From Psychrobacillus sp. BL-248-WT-3 (GTDB lineage: Bacteria > Bacillota > Bacilli > Bacillales_A > Planococcaceae): DNA of 64,000 bases. Below are positions 25,663-34,198 of this stretch, in pieces. Within the stretch, counting starts at the first letter, position 1. Each line of letters starts with the position of its first letter. The position numbers and the translations under genes were made by a program. The notes under the pieces are model-generated. The model saw only the letters and a program-made list of their open reading frames with translations. It made no database searches and had not been told where the DNA came from. Where the stretch lies: contig NZ_JABAFC010000017.1 of assembly GCF_012843435.1 (NCBI RefSeq), positions 1 through 64,000 on the forward strand. Direction: 5' to 3'.

Positions 25663-26745
25663 TCAATCCCTCCAATTTAATAGCACTGCTTCGCCACAAA
25701 AACCAGGGCCTAGAGCGACTAGCATGCCATAGTCATTAGGAGCGCTTTCTTTAAGCATAAATTGTTCTAATACATAGAGAACCGTTGGAGAAGACATATT
25801 TCCATGATTTTTTAGCACTTCTCTTGAGGTAGCGGTTTGGTCTTCGGATAGATGAAGGGTATCCTCATACGCCTTTAACACTTTTTTTCCTCCTGGATGA
25901 GCAACAAAGTTAACGATATCCTCACTCGTAATCTTTTCCTCGCTCAAGAATTCGTGCATAAACGGGCCAAGCCATTTGGAGATAATCGTCGGTATGCTTT
26001 TCGAGAATACTACATGTAAGCCACTATTTTTTACTTCCCAGCCCATAACATCTTCAGAATCTGGCATCCATTTGGACGCTGTATTAATGATATGAGGTAC
26101 GGGTCTTTTGGTTCCAATTTCCACATCGTCCCCGCAAACTAACACGCAGGCCGCTCCATCTGCAAAAAGAGAGGCACCGACTAGATTACTCTTAGAATAA
26201 TCATTAGGTTGGAAGGTAAGGCTACATAGCTCAACACAAACAACGAGCACCTTGTCAGAAGGATGTGCCTTGCAGTAATCAAATGCTCTGCTTATGCCTG
26301 ATGCCCCGCCTGCACAGCCTAGTCCCCACAATGGAATACGTTTTAGCCTGTCTGAGAAGGGAAGATGATTCATCACCCGCGCATCGATACTTGGAGTAGA
26401 TATTCCAGTGCTGCTTACAAAGATAATAGCATCAATTTCTTCAGGGGAGACGTTCTTCTCTAGGAAAGAACTGTTTTGAAGGCAGGCTTGGATTACTTCT
26501 ACACTATATTTGGTAGTAAGCTCAATATACAGAGAATTTCTCTCTTCAAATGAATGATTCGTTTGATGCCACTCTAGTGGTACACAAAAATTTCTCGATT
26601 TGATATCACCGTTTTCAAATACTTTTAGCAAGCGTTCAAGCTGTGGGATTTTATCTTGAAAAAGCTCTTTCGTTAATTGTTCTATGTTGGATTGTTCTAG
26701 GGAGTATGGAGGTTTATATGTACTAACGGAAGCAATTTTTGGCAT
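25663..26745 (-). CDS. bpsA: type III polyketide synthase BpsA
   Basis: Chalcone/stilbene-synthase-family enzyme that extends fatty acyl-CoA with malonyl-CoA to alkylpyrones or resorcinols. The catalytic Cys is residue 144 in WGLGCAGGASG; the His and Asn of the triad lie in NFVAHPGGKK and LKNHGNMSSPT. Its 360 residues are typical. AAGGAG precedes ATG. With bpsB it forms a two-gene operon for methylated alkylpyrone products, which may act in the membrane. Confidence 0.9.
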   Translation of the reverse strand: MPKIASVSTYKPPYSLEQSNIEQLTKELFQDKIPQLERLLKVFENGDIKSRNFCVPLEWHQTNHSFEERNSLYIELTTKYSVEVIQACLQNSSFLEKNVSPEEIDAIIFVSSTGISTPSIDARVMNHLPFSDRLKRIPLWGLGCAGGASGISRAFDYCKAHPSDKVLVVCVELCSLTFQPNDYSKSNLVGASLFADGAACVLVCGDDVEIGTKRPVPHIINTASKWMPDSEDVMGWEVKNSGLHVVFSKSIPTIISKWLGPFMHEFLSEEKITSEDIVNFVAHPGGKKVLKAYEDTLHLSEDQTATSREVLKNHGNMSSPTVLYVLEQFMLKESAPNDYGMLVALGPGFCGEAVLLNWRD

Positions 26746-26791
26746 GGTAATCTCCTTTTTATGTTAGTTTCTCCACCCTTCATCCATATAT

Positions 26792-27361
26792 TCACCTGTC
26801 CTTCATTTTTTCTATGGCAATGATAAATGGAGGGTCATTTTCTTGGTTTAGAAATTGGTAGCATAATACATGAACGAAAGATTGAGGGAGTTGTTGAACA
26901 AAAGAAATGACTTCATCTTTTTCTTGTTTACCACCCTCATGTCCATGATAAACTACTAAAACAATGAGACCTCCAATTTTTAGAAGATCTAATAAGGATG
27001 TAATTGCTTGAATAGTGGAGTTACCTCTAGTAACTACCTCATGGTTACTACCAGGTAGGTAGCCTAAATTGAAGACAGCTGCTGAAATCTGTTCATCAAT
27101 ATAATTACTTACATTGCCGTGACTATCTAAAATTAGAGAGACACGATCTCTGACAGCCGCATTACTCAGTCTTTCAGAGGTCGATTCAATTGCTTCTGTT
27201 TGGACATCGAATGCAAATACATGTCCCTGATTGCCAACTAAGCTGGCAAGGAATAAGGTGTCATGACCATTTCCAGCAGTTGCATCAACTACCGTATCTC
27301 CTTCTTTTATCACATCCTGAAGAAGCTCCTTTGCATAGGGAAGAATTCTTTTTAGCTTCAT
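26792..27361 (-). CDS. ytqB: tRNA mnm5(s2)U34 methyltransferase-type YtqB (MnmM)
   Basis: A 189-residue class I SAM methyltransferase. Motif I is DATAGNGHDTLFLA (about residues 26-39), the acidic motif II FAFDVQ, then the family motif FNLGYLPGSNHEVVT. B. subtilis YtqB has been reported as MnmM, the last methylation step at the tRNA wobble uridine in Gram-positives. Overlaps ytqA by ATGA, so both are co-expressed. Confidence 0.88.
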   Translation of the reverse strand: MKLKRILPYAKELLQDVIKEGDTVVDATAGNGHDTLFLASLVGNQGHVFAFDVQTEAIESTSERLSNAAVRDRVSLILDSHGNVSNYIDEQISAAVFNLGYLPGSNHEVVTRGNSTIQAITSLLDLLKIGGLIVLVVYHGHEGGKQEKDEVISFVQQLPQSFVHVLCYQFLNQENDPPFIIAIEKMKDR

Positions 27362-28314
27362 AATAACTCACCAGTCTTCGTAAATAGTTTTCCTTGATAG
27401 CTTTCTCTCTTAGCGAGTTCAGCATCGATTCCATTCAACACTTCCCATTTGTTGGCACTCCACATTGGCCCAATCATTAAATCAATAGGACCATCTCCTG
27501 TAATACGATGAATAATCATCTCAGGCGGGAGAACTTCTAATTGGTCAGCTACCAGCTGGATATATTCATCTCGTCCCATAAACTCGACCATGCCTTTCTC
27601 ATACTGCTTGACCATAGGAGTTCCTTTTAATAGGTGCAGAAGGTGAATCTTAATCCCTTGAACATCTAGCTTAGCTACCTCTCTGGCTGTTTCCATCATC
27701 ATCTCTCTATTTTCTAATGGCAACCCGTTTATAATGTGAGTACAAATACGGATACCATGCTTTCTTAGTTTAGAGACTCCTTCTATATAAGTATTAAAAT
27801 CATGGGCTCTGTTAACTAGCCTTGCTGTACTTTCATGGACTGTTTGAAGTCCGAGCTCAACCCAAAGAAACGTTCGTTCATTTAACTCTGCCAAATATTC
27901 TACTACGTCATCTGGTAAACAGTCAGGTCTAGTCGCAATAGAAATCCCCACAACTCCTTCTAGTGCTAGAGCAGCTTCAAACTTTTCTTTTAACACAGGG
28001 AGGGGGGCATGTGTATTCGTATAAGCCTGAAAGTAAGCAATATATTTTCCTTTCTTCCATTTCTCATGCATTTTATCTCGAATTTTTTCAAACTGCACTG
28101 GTATAGGATCTACTTTGTCACCTGCAAAATCGCCACTACCAGCAACACTGCAAAATGTACATCCACCATAAGCAACCGTGCCATCTCGATTTGGACAATC
28201 AAACCCTGCATCAAGCGCCACCTTGAAAATTTTCATATCAAAGGTATCGCGCAAATATCGGTTCCATGTAAAGTATCTCTTCCCGTCTGAAGGGAATGGA
28301 AAGTTATTGTTCAT
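27358..28314 (-). CDS. ytqA: radical SAM protein YtqA (MnmL-type)
   Basis: Radical SAM enzyme with an atypical cysteine spacing: Cys40, Cys52 and Cys55 in CPNRDGTVAYGGCTFC. It belongs to the family of B. subtilis YtqA, reported to work with YtqB in tRNA wobble uridine modification. I choose ATG at 28314 (318 residues), 8 bases after AAGGAG; GTG at 28323 would overlap that site. Stop overlaps the ytqB start. Confidence 0.87.
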   Translation of the reverse strand: MNNNFPFPSDGKRYFTWNRYLRDTFDMKIFKVALDAGFDCPNRDGTVAYGGCTFCSVAGSGDFAGDKVDPIPVQFEKIRDKMHEKWKKGKYIAYFQAYTNTHAPLPVLKEKFEAALALEGVVGISIATRPDCLPDDVVEYLAELNERTFLWVELGLQTVHESTARLVNRAHDFNTYIEGVSKLRKHGIRICTHIINGLPLENREMMMETAREVAKLDVQGIKIHLLHLLKGTPMVKQYEKGMVEFMGRDEYIQLVADQLEVLPPEMIIHRITGDGPIDLMIGPMWSANKWEVLNGIDAELAKRESYQGKLFTKTGELL

Positions 28315-28437
28315 TATTTTCACTCCTTAACAGGATTATTTTATCATGAAACTTTGACTTGGTAGATTTAATTATCTTGAAGTGCAGTTTAAAAAAAGCT
28401 ACAATATTTTGAGTGTCTAAGGAAATGAGGAATATTG

Positions 28438-29622
28438 ATGCCAAAAGCAGTCTGGCTTTTAATTATTGGAATGTTTATTAATACACTGGGGAATTCATTT
28501 TTATGGCCCTTACATACAATCTATATGCATGACTACCTTGGTCAATCGTTAACGATGGCGGGGTTAGTGTTGATGCTAAACGCTGGAACCGGTGTGATCG
28601 GTAATTTGTTAGGCGGATTTTTATTTGACAGAATAGGCGGCTATAAATCTATAGTGTTTGGAATTCTGTTATCCATACTCTCGTTAGCAGCGCTAACCGT
28701 TTGGCATGATTGGCCAGAATATGTATGGCTAGTCGCTATTCTCGGATTTAGTGGTGGTATCATCTTCCCAAGCATGTATGCGATGGTGGGGAATGTATGG
28801 CCGGAAGGTGGACGTAAAGCATTTAATGCTATTTATTTAGCTCAAAACTTAGGTGTTGCTATTGGTCCAGCCTTAGCTGGAATAGTTGCAGATCATAATA
28901 TAAATAATATTTTTGGAGCAAATCTACTCGCCTATGTGTTCTTTTTTGTTATCGCTCGTCAGTTCTATGGAAACATGTCTAACGTTTCAAACCATCAGGC
29001 CTCTATTTTAGGAGAAGAGAAGAAAATTAAACAAATGGCACCTTTTTATGCAATGATGATTGTAACATTTGGTTATATGCTTACTTGGATCATTTATGTT
29101 CAATGGACTTCGACTATATCAACCTATGTACTAGATTTAGGAATTACATTAAAGCAGTATAGTCTTTTATGGACGGTCAATGGGATACTGATCTTGGTTG
29201 CGCAGCCGATTATTAAACCAATTATTAATCGTTTAGAACATAAGATAAAAACGCAGATGATTTTAGGGCTTGTCATATTCATGATTTCCTTTATAGTGGT
29301 AGCATTTGCGGAAGACTATACGATGTTTGTCACGGCAATGGTTATTCTAACTTTTGGGGAAATGTTCGTTTGGCCAGCAGTTCCAACTATTGCTAGCCAG
29401 CTGGCTCCAAAAGGCAGGGAAGGCTTCTACCAAGGCATTGTAAATAGTATGGCGACCGTGGGACGTATGATTGGACCATTAATAGGAGGAGTTTTAGTTG
29501 AAGCGCATGGCACTCCAGTCATGATATTAATTTTAGCCAGTCTAATATTTATTTCAATTATTACCAGCTTACTATACGATATACCATTAAAAAAACAAGC
29601 AGCCTTGAATGAGAAAGGTTAA
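28438..29622 (+). CDS. MFS transporter, drug-efflux type (YttB-like)
   Basis: About twelve membrane helices in 394 residues. The MFS motif A is GNLLGGFLFDRIGGYKS between helices 2 and 3, and motif C-like GVAIGPALAG lies in helix 5. DHA1-type efflux pumps look like this; the substrate is unknown. ATG at 28438 has GAGG seven bases upstream. Divergent from ytqA; its 3' end abuts the second MITE-like element. Confidence 0.85.
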   Translation: MPKAVWLLIIGMFINTLGNSFLWPLHTIYMHDYLGQSLTMAGLVLMLNAGTGVIGNLLGGFLFDRIGGYKSIVFGILLSILSLAALTVWHDWPEYVWLVAILGFSGGIIFPSMYAMVGNVWPEGGRKAFNAIYLAQNLGVAIGPALAGIVADHNINNIFGANLLAYVFFFVIARQFYGNMSNVSNHQASILGEEKKIKQMAPFYAMMIVTFGYMLTWIIYVQWTSTISTYVLDLGITLKQYSLLWTVNGILILVAQPIIKPIINRLEHKIKTQMILGLVIFMISFIVVAFAEDYTMFVTAMVILTFGEMFVWPAVPTIASQLAPKGREGFYQGIVNSMATVGRMIGPLIGGVLVEAHGTPVMILILASLIFISIITSLLYDIPLKKQAALNEKG

Positions 29623-29629
29623 AAATATT

Positions 29630-30014
29630 GGCTATGTTAAAGGTTATGGTTGATTTAGGATGCAAAGAAATATTAAATCAGAGAGTAGAATTGATTTCCG
29701 CCCCAGCCGGACGCTTTCCGTGGGGTGAGCGATAAGCCATCACCCGTCGCTAACGCGCGCGGTTGTGATGTCTTATCTGTCTCACTCATCCCACTGGAGT
29801 CGCCGTCTGGCGCTCCAATCAATAAATGGGAACAGCTTTAGGATCGATAAAGCGCTAATCAATTTACTCGCATAAACAAAGCTGAAAAACTGTCACCAAC
29901 CCCATTTACATCATCTATTTATGTTTTTAGGCATTTGAAAGTTCCTTTTTTAATGTTTACAGTAACTATAAAAAAGAATGGTTAGTCAAAATCAACCAAT
30001 AACTTTAACAAAGC
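29630..30014 (+). mobile_element. MITE-like element, copy 2 (~385 bp)
   Basis: Same orientation and overall sequence as 22797-23184. Left end GGCTATGTTAAAGGTTATGG and right end CCAATAACTTTAACAAAGC are imperfect inverted repeats. Palindromic core at 29684-29827. It begins seven bases after the MFS gene stop, within the likely transcript end. Flanks are A/T rich (TAAAAATATT left, TAAAATATT right), so a target duplication is possible but not certain. The rest of the gap to 30176 holds one terminator. Confidence 0.8.
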
Positions 30015-30024
30015 TAAAATATTT

Positions 30025-30057
30025 TAGACCTAAGTCCTTAGTGGCTTAGGCCTTTTT
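30025..30057 (+). terminator. terminator beyond MITE-like copy 2
   Basis: Stem CCTAAG/CTTAGG extended by AG/CT with an eight-base loop and a T5 run. Confidence 0.6.
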
Positions 30058-30176
30058 CGAATATAAAGATAAACTTTGGAAATAAAATGAAAGGTTATTT
30101 AGTCCACAAGTCGAATAAGTAGGTGAGAGGAATCTATGAAGTAACTGATAAATTATGTTGAAGGGTGATGTAGAAT

Positions 30177-30488
30177 ATGGATATACAAACGGTTGTGAAT
30201 ATATTTTTCATAATTTTATTGGTCATAGGTATTATTAGTTTTTTTTCAGGTTTTGCAATTATGAAAATCTCTAAAAACCACAAAAACGGCTTTTTCTTTA
30301 TGTTTGTTCTTAGTCTTATATTGCTCCTTTTTCTTTTGGATTGGTTCCAATCTGTTGGAGCAGAAGTATTTTTAGCAACTATACCATGGTTATTAAATCA
30401 AGCAATTGCCATCTTCTTGTACGTTCTCTATTTAATCGTTGCTTGGTTTATTTTAAAAAGGCTGAATAAGCGAAATTTGGTAAGCTAA
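30177..30488 (+). CDS. hypothetical membrane protein, 103 residues
   Basis: Three hydrophobic helices (about residues 6-29, 36-53 and 68-93) and a basic tail KRLNKRN. GGGTGAT lies upstream of ATG. No family recognised. Confidence 0.6.
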   Translation: MDIQTVVNIFFIILLVIGIISFFSGFAIMKISKNHKNGFFFMFVLSLILLLFLLDWFQSVGAEVFLATIPWLLNQAIAIFLYVLYLIVAWFILKRLNKRNLVS

Positions 30489-30524
30489 CGGTTATTTTAC
30501 TGCAAGGAGAGAAATGACTTTTAA

Positions 30525-30623
30525 AACACTGTTCTTATATCATTTCTTAATAATCAACACCGACCTGAGCAAAGCTTTATAGACTTTTTTTCGATAGCCC
30601 AAATGTTATTAAAAAAGAGCTAG
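30525..30623 (+). pseudogene. possible remnant of a C-terminal coding end
   Basis: An open frame without a start codon reads NNQHRPEQSFIDFFSIAQML and ends LLKKS-stop. Its composition looks protein-like rather than random. An alternative 22-codon frame (30514-30582) has a good AAGGAG site. Either a decayed gene end or a very short ORF; weak evidence. Confidence 0.25.
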
Positions 30624-30634
30624 GGGGATTACTA

Positions 30635-31096
30635 GTGAGAGGTATATCATTTAAAATTCCAAATTCTTATGGCAAACATTTATGGGAAATATTAGAGTGT
30701 ATTAATATTAGGGAATTAACTTGGAAAATAGGTGATGGAGAATCATATTTTATTGAAAATAATACTTTAGGAAACCCTCTGTTTCCAAATAGCTCCTCAA
30801 TAAATGGTGAAGAATTATGGAAACAAATTTCAAAAAAAGATTATTACCTTATATTTGTTGATTTAAAGGGATTTCCAAAAAGGGCTGATGTAAGGGAAGT
30901 CGCAACTTATCAAGAATTTATGGAAAGTGAATGTCAGTTTTTAATCCTGCTGGTAGATTGCTCAGACGTAATCATTTATTCAAAGGATCAACTAGCCATT
31001 CAGCATATATTCTCCAAGGCATTAGCTACTGGCTACACAAACATAGAATATATAACTGATGAAAATGATACTAACTCAACGCTAATAGCTTTCTAA
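30635..31096 (+). CDS. DUF2691-family protein
   Basis: A 153-residue soluble protein; MRGISFKIPNSYGKHLWEIL and the following WKIGDGESYF fit the DUF2691 family of Firmicutes as I recall it. GTG start behind AGGGGG. Function unknown. Lies in an accessory block after the MITE-like element. Confidence 0.65.
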   Translation: MRGISFKIPNSYGKHLWEILECINIRELTWKIGDGESYFIENNTLGNPLFPNSSSINGEELWKQISKKDYYLIFVDLKGFPKRADVREVATYQEFMESECQFLILLVDCSDVIIYSKDQLAIQHIFSKALATGYTNIEYITDENDTNSTLIAF

Positions 31097-31132
31097 ATGG
31101 TTAAATCACTAATGACAAGGGGAGAAACGATT

Positions 31133-31699
31133 GTGACTCAAAAACATAAAGAGCTATCATCGGAACAACGTGAAGAGCTACTCCAAATATTAAAATATCG
31201 TTTTGAGGCAAATATGAATCGTCATACAGAAATGGAATGGTCTAAAGTTCAAAAAAGGCTGGAAGCTCATACAGAAAAACTGTGGTCTCTTAATGAGATG
31301 GAAAGAACAGGTGGAGAGCCGGATGTCGTTGGATACGATATGAAACACGACGAATATATTTTCTATGATTGTGCATCAGAAAGTCCAAAAGGTCGTCGAA
31401 GTGTTTGTTACGACCGGGAAGCACTAGAGTCAAGAAAAAAACATAAACCTGAAAATAGCGCAGTAGAAATGGCTGCAGACATGGGTATTGAGCTTTTAAC
31501 AGAAGAACAATACCGAGATTTGCAGAAACTTGGAAATTTCGATTTAAAGACTTCTAGTTGGGTAAAAACACCTGACAATATTAGAAAACTTGGTGGAGCT
31601 ATCTTTTGTGATTGTCGCTATGATACTGTCTTTATGTACCACAATGGAGCAGATTCCTACTATGGATCTAGGGGGTTCCGAGGCTGGCTAAGAGTCTAA
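31133..31699 (+). CDS. DUF4256-family protein
   Basis: A 188-residue soluble protein. The segment GGEPDVVGYDMKHDEYIFYD, then SPKGRRSVCYDREAL, matches the DUF4256 family. GTG at 31133 is eight bases after GGGGAG; earlier in-frame ATGs at 31097 and 31112 lack a site. Function unknown. Confidence 0.75.
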   Translation: MTQKHKELSSEQREELLQILKYRFEANMNRHTEMEWSKVQKRLEAHTEKLWSLNEMERTGGEPDVVGYDMKHDEYIFYDCASESPKGRRSVCYDREALESRKKHKPENSAVEMAADMGIELLTEEQYRDLQKLGNFDLKTSSWVKTPDNIRKLGGAIFCDCRYDTVFMYHNGADSYYGSRGFRGWLRV

Positions 31700-31767
31700 T
31701 ATTGAAAGAGCTCTATATCAACTTTATAAACTAAGAAACTTATTAAAGTAATGTTAGGGGGGATTTA

Positions 31768-32163
31768 ATGAACATAAGTAAATATGTAACATGCGTCATT
31801 TGCCTAATGTTGTTGTTCGGATGTTCACCATCGATTAACGATGCTAGCGGTTATAAAAAAGCAGGAATAAATGAAGAGATTCCAGTACCAGCTAATGCAC
31901 AATCAAGCACAGATCAATTTGACAATCCTAATATTAAAAAGGGTGAAAAGTATATTTTAAAGAATATTGGTGGGGAACAAGGACTTTATCGACCTAAAGA
32001 ATACTTTGAGGAAATTAAAAATTGGGGTTGGGAAGAGCTAAAAAGTGAACAAAATGGGCATGTCCATTTTTTTAGTAAAGGGGAAACTATTATCTCAATT
32101 GTGATTAAGGAGGATTATTTTCAGCTATATGAAATGAAGGAAGACTTCGAGTTTAGTGATTAA
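31768..32163 (+). CDS. hypothetical lipoprotein, 131 residues
   Basis: Signal peptide ending in lipobox LFGC (Cys19), then a polar secreted part. GGGGGG precedes ATG. No family recognised. The following 287 bases up to scoA hold only short broken frames, perhaps gene debris (for example a frame ending LMEQLRRW near 32270). Confidence 0.65.
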   Translation: MNISKYVTCVICLMLLFGCSPSINDASGYKKAGINEEIPVPANAQSSTDQFDNPNIKKGEKYILKNIGGEQGLYRPKEYFEEIKNWGWEELKSEQNGHVHFFSKGETIISIVIKEDYFQLYEMKEDFEFSD

Positions 32164-32450
32164 GAGATTTAGCAACACGTAATATCTTTGGTGAATGGCA
32201 TGGAATAGACTTGAATGCTTGATCTTGAAGAAAATTTAAATTTAATGGAACAGTTACGTAGATGGTAAGAAGATAGTGAGAGACTCCGATTTATTTTAAT
32301 TAGTATTATTCGAAAAATGAGGTTTTTACTCCTATTTTAATGTTATAGAAATCGACTGTAAAATTAGAGATTAATGTAAAAAATTTGCGGAGTTGTTGGA
32401 TTTTTGAGAATATAATAGAGTAGTAATTATTTTGAGAGGGGATGGGGAGC

Positions 32451-33140
32451 ATGAAACCAATATACAATTCAGCAAAAGATGCCGTTGCAGGTATTGAAGA
32501 TGGCATGACGTTGATGGTAGGTGGTTTTGGACTTGTTGGTATTCCAGAACAGTTAATTTTAGCGTTAGTTGAAAAAGGGGTAAAGGATTTAACCGTAATT
32601 TCTAATAACTGTGGAGTAGATGACTGGGGTCTAGGCCTTTTACTTAAAAATAAACAGATAAAAAAAATGATAGGCTCTTATGTAGGGGAAAATAAAGAGT
32701 TTGAAAGACAAGTAATTTCAGGAGAGATTGAAGTAGAGTTGACTCCTCAAGGTACTTTAGCAGAAAAAATTCGTGCTGGTGGAGCAGGAATACCTGCGTT
32801 CTTTACTCCTGCAGGTGTAGGGACGGTTGTTGCAGAGGGGAAAGAGGTACGAATGTATGACGGCAAGGAATACGTTCTAGAAGAAGCACTTAGAGCAGAT
32901 TTTGCGTTGATTCGCGCAGCTAAGGCAGATAAATTTGGTAACCTAATCTATAACAAAACAGCTCAAAATTTCAATCCAATGATGGCTGCTGCAGGGAAAA
33001 TTACAATTGCTGAGGTAGAAGAAATCGTTGAGACAGGCGATTTAGATCCAGCTCAAATACATACGCCAAGTATTTATGTCCAAGGTCTGTTCCAAGCAGA
33101 ACAGGAAAAAAGAATCGAACGTCTAACGACACGTTCATAA
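32451..33140 (+). CDS. scoA: 3-oxoacid CoA-transferase subunit A (ScoA)
   Basis: Alpha subunit of a succinyl-CoA:3-ketoacid CoA-transferase used in ketone-body or short-chain acid metabolism. The glycine-rich [19 protein letters not shown] marks family I CoA-transferases. ATG at 32451 has GAGAGGGG nine bases upstream; ATG at 32442 would touch it. 229 residues. scoB follows after 13 bases. Confidence 0.9.
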   Translation: MKPIYNSAKDAVAGIEDGMTLMVGGFGLVGIPEQLILALVEKGVKDLTVISNNCGVDDWGLGLLLKNKQIKKMIGSYVGENKEFERQVISGEIEVELTPQGTLAEKIRAGGAGIPAFFTPAGVGTVVAEGKEVRMYDGKEYVLEEALRADFALIRAAKADKFGNLIYNKTAQNFNPMMAAAGKITIAEVEEIVETGDLDPAQIHTPSIYVQGLFQAEQEKRIERLTTRS

Positions 33141-33153
33141 GGGGGAGATTCGG

Positions 33154-33807
33154 ATGAATACACGAGAAAAAATTGCGAGAAGAGCAGAAAAAGAAATTGA
33201 AAATGGGAACTACGTGAATTTAGGAATAGGTATTCCAACCTTAGTTGCCAACTTTATATCTCCAGATAAAACAGTTGTGCTTCAATCAGAAAATGGTCTT
33301 TTAGGTATCGGGCCATATCCAACTGAGCAAGAAGTCGATCCAGATCTTATCAACGCCGGGAAGGAAACAGTTACTACCATTCCGGGTTCTTCCTTCTTTT
33401 CAAGTGCTGAGTCATTTGCCATGATACGCGGGGGGCACGTAGACGTTGCAATTTTAGGGGCAATGGAGGTTTCCGAAAAGGGAGACTTAGCTAACTGGAT
33501 GATTCCAGGTAAGATGATTAAAGGAATGGGCGGCGCAATGGATTTAGTGCATGGTGCCAAAAAAATTATCGTAATTATGGACCACTGCGCGAAGGATGGT
33601 TCTGCAAAAATTAAAAAACAATGTGAGCTTCCTTTAACAGGTAAAGCCGTTGTGAATAAAATCATAACAGAACGGGCAATGATTGAAGTAACAGAAGATG
33701 GGCTAGAATTAAAAGAAGTATTTGAGGGATATTCTGTGCAAGATATTATAGATGCTACGGAAGCTGATTTAATCATTAAAGACGTAAAAGAGAATGTAGC
33801 TATTTAA
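33154..33807 (+). CDS. scoB: 3-oxoacid CoA-transferase subunit B (ScoB)
   Basis: Beta subunit carrying the catalytic Glu in the SENG motif ([13 protein letters not shown], about residues 46-58). [14 protein letters not shown] and the [14 protein letters not shown] segments fit the family. 217 residues. GGGGGAGA precedes ATG. It forms a two-gene operon with scoA. Confidence 0.92.
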   Translation: MNTREKIARRAEKEIENGNYVNLGIGIPTLVANFISPDKTVVLQSENGLLGIGPYPTEQEVDPDLINAGKETVTTIPGSSFFSSAESFAMIRGGHVDVAILGAMEVSEKGDLANWMIPGKMIKGMGGAMDLVHGAKKIIVIMDHCAKDGSAKIKKQCELPLTGKAVVNKIITERAMIEVTEDGLELKEVFEGYSVQDIIDATEADLIIKDVKENVAI

Positions 33808-33843
33808 TTTTCTAATTTCTACGATATTTGATGAGAGTGCATC

Positions 33844-33872
33844 TTGTGTTTTCTTTTCATTTCAATTAGAAT
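33844..33872 (+). promoter_or_regulatory. candidate SigA promoter of the leuS leader
   Basis: TTGTGT, a 17-base spacer and TAGAAT, about 20 bases before the T-box leader begins. Confidence 0.45.
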
Positions 33873-33892
33873 TAATGCAATAACCATAAATA

Positions 33893-34131
33893 ATTTTCGA
33901 CTAAGACAAGGAATAGTAAATAACACTCGTTTCTAAAGAGAGCTAACGTATGGTGCAAGTTAGTGTTACGAATTATTGAACTCGCCTTTGAGTCTGTATA
34001 AGTGAACGATTAGTAGCTTATACCGTTTTCCGCGTTAAGGAGACAAGTTGAGTGGAATTTTCCACTAATTTGGGTGGTACCGCGTGAGTATATCTCTCGT
34101 CCCTTAAGTTTTTTAAGGGGCGAGTTTTTTT
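33893..34131 (+). promoter_or_regulatory. T-box riboswitch (leucine) upstream of leuS
   Basis: The T-box sequence TGGGTGGTACCGCG lies at 34071-34084. The stem I specifier is CTC (33981-33983) in the context GAA-CTC, a leucine codon. The terminator CTCGTCCCTTAAG/TTTAAGGGGCGAG with a T7 run is at 34096-34131. Uncharged tRNA-Leu should favour read-through into leuS. Confidence 0.92.
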
Positions 34132-34198
34132 ATTTGGTGTTGTTTTTATTGGTAAAATGACGGTTTAGACAACATCATTACCTGAAGGAGGAAGAAAA

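Noticed and set aside
33282-33776. 164-codon minus-strand frame opposite scoB
   Set aside because: Antisense shadow; scoB has the catalytic SENG motif and a ribosome site.
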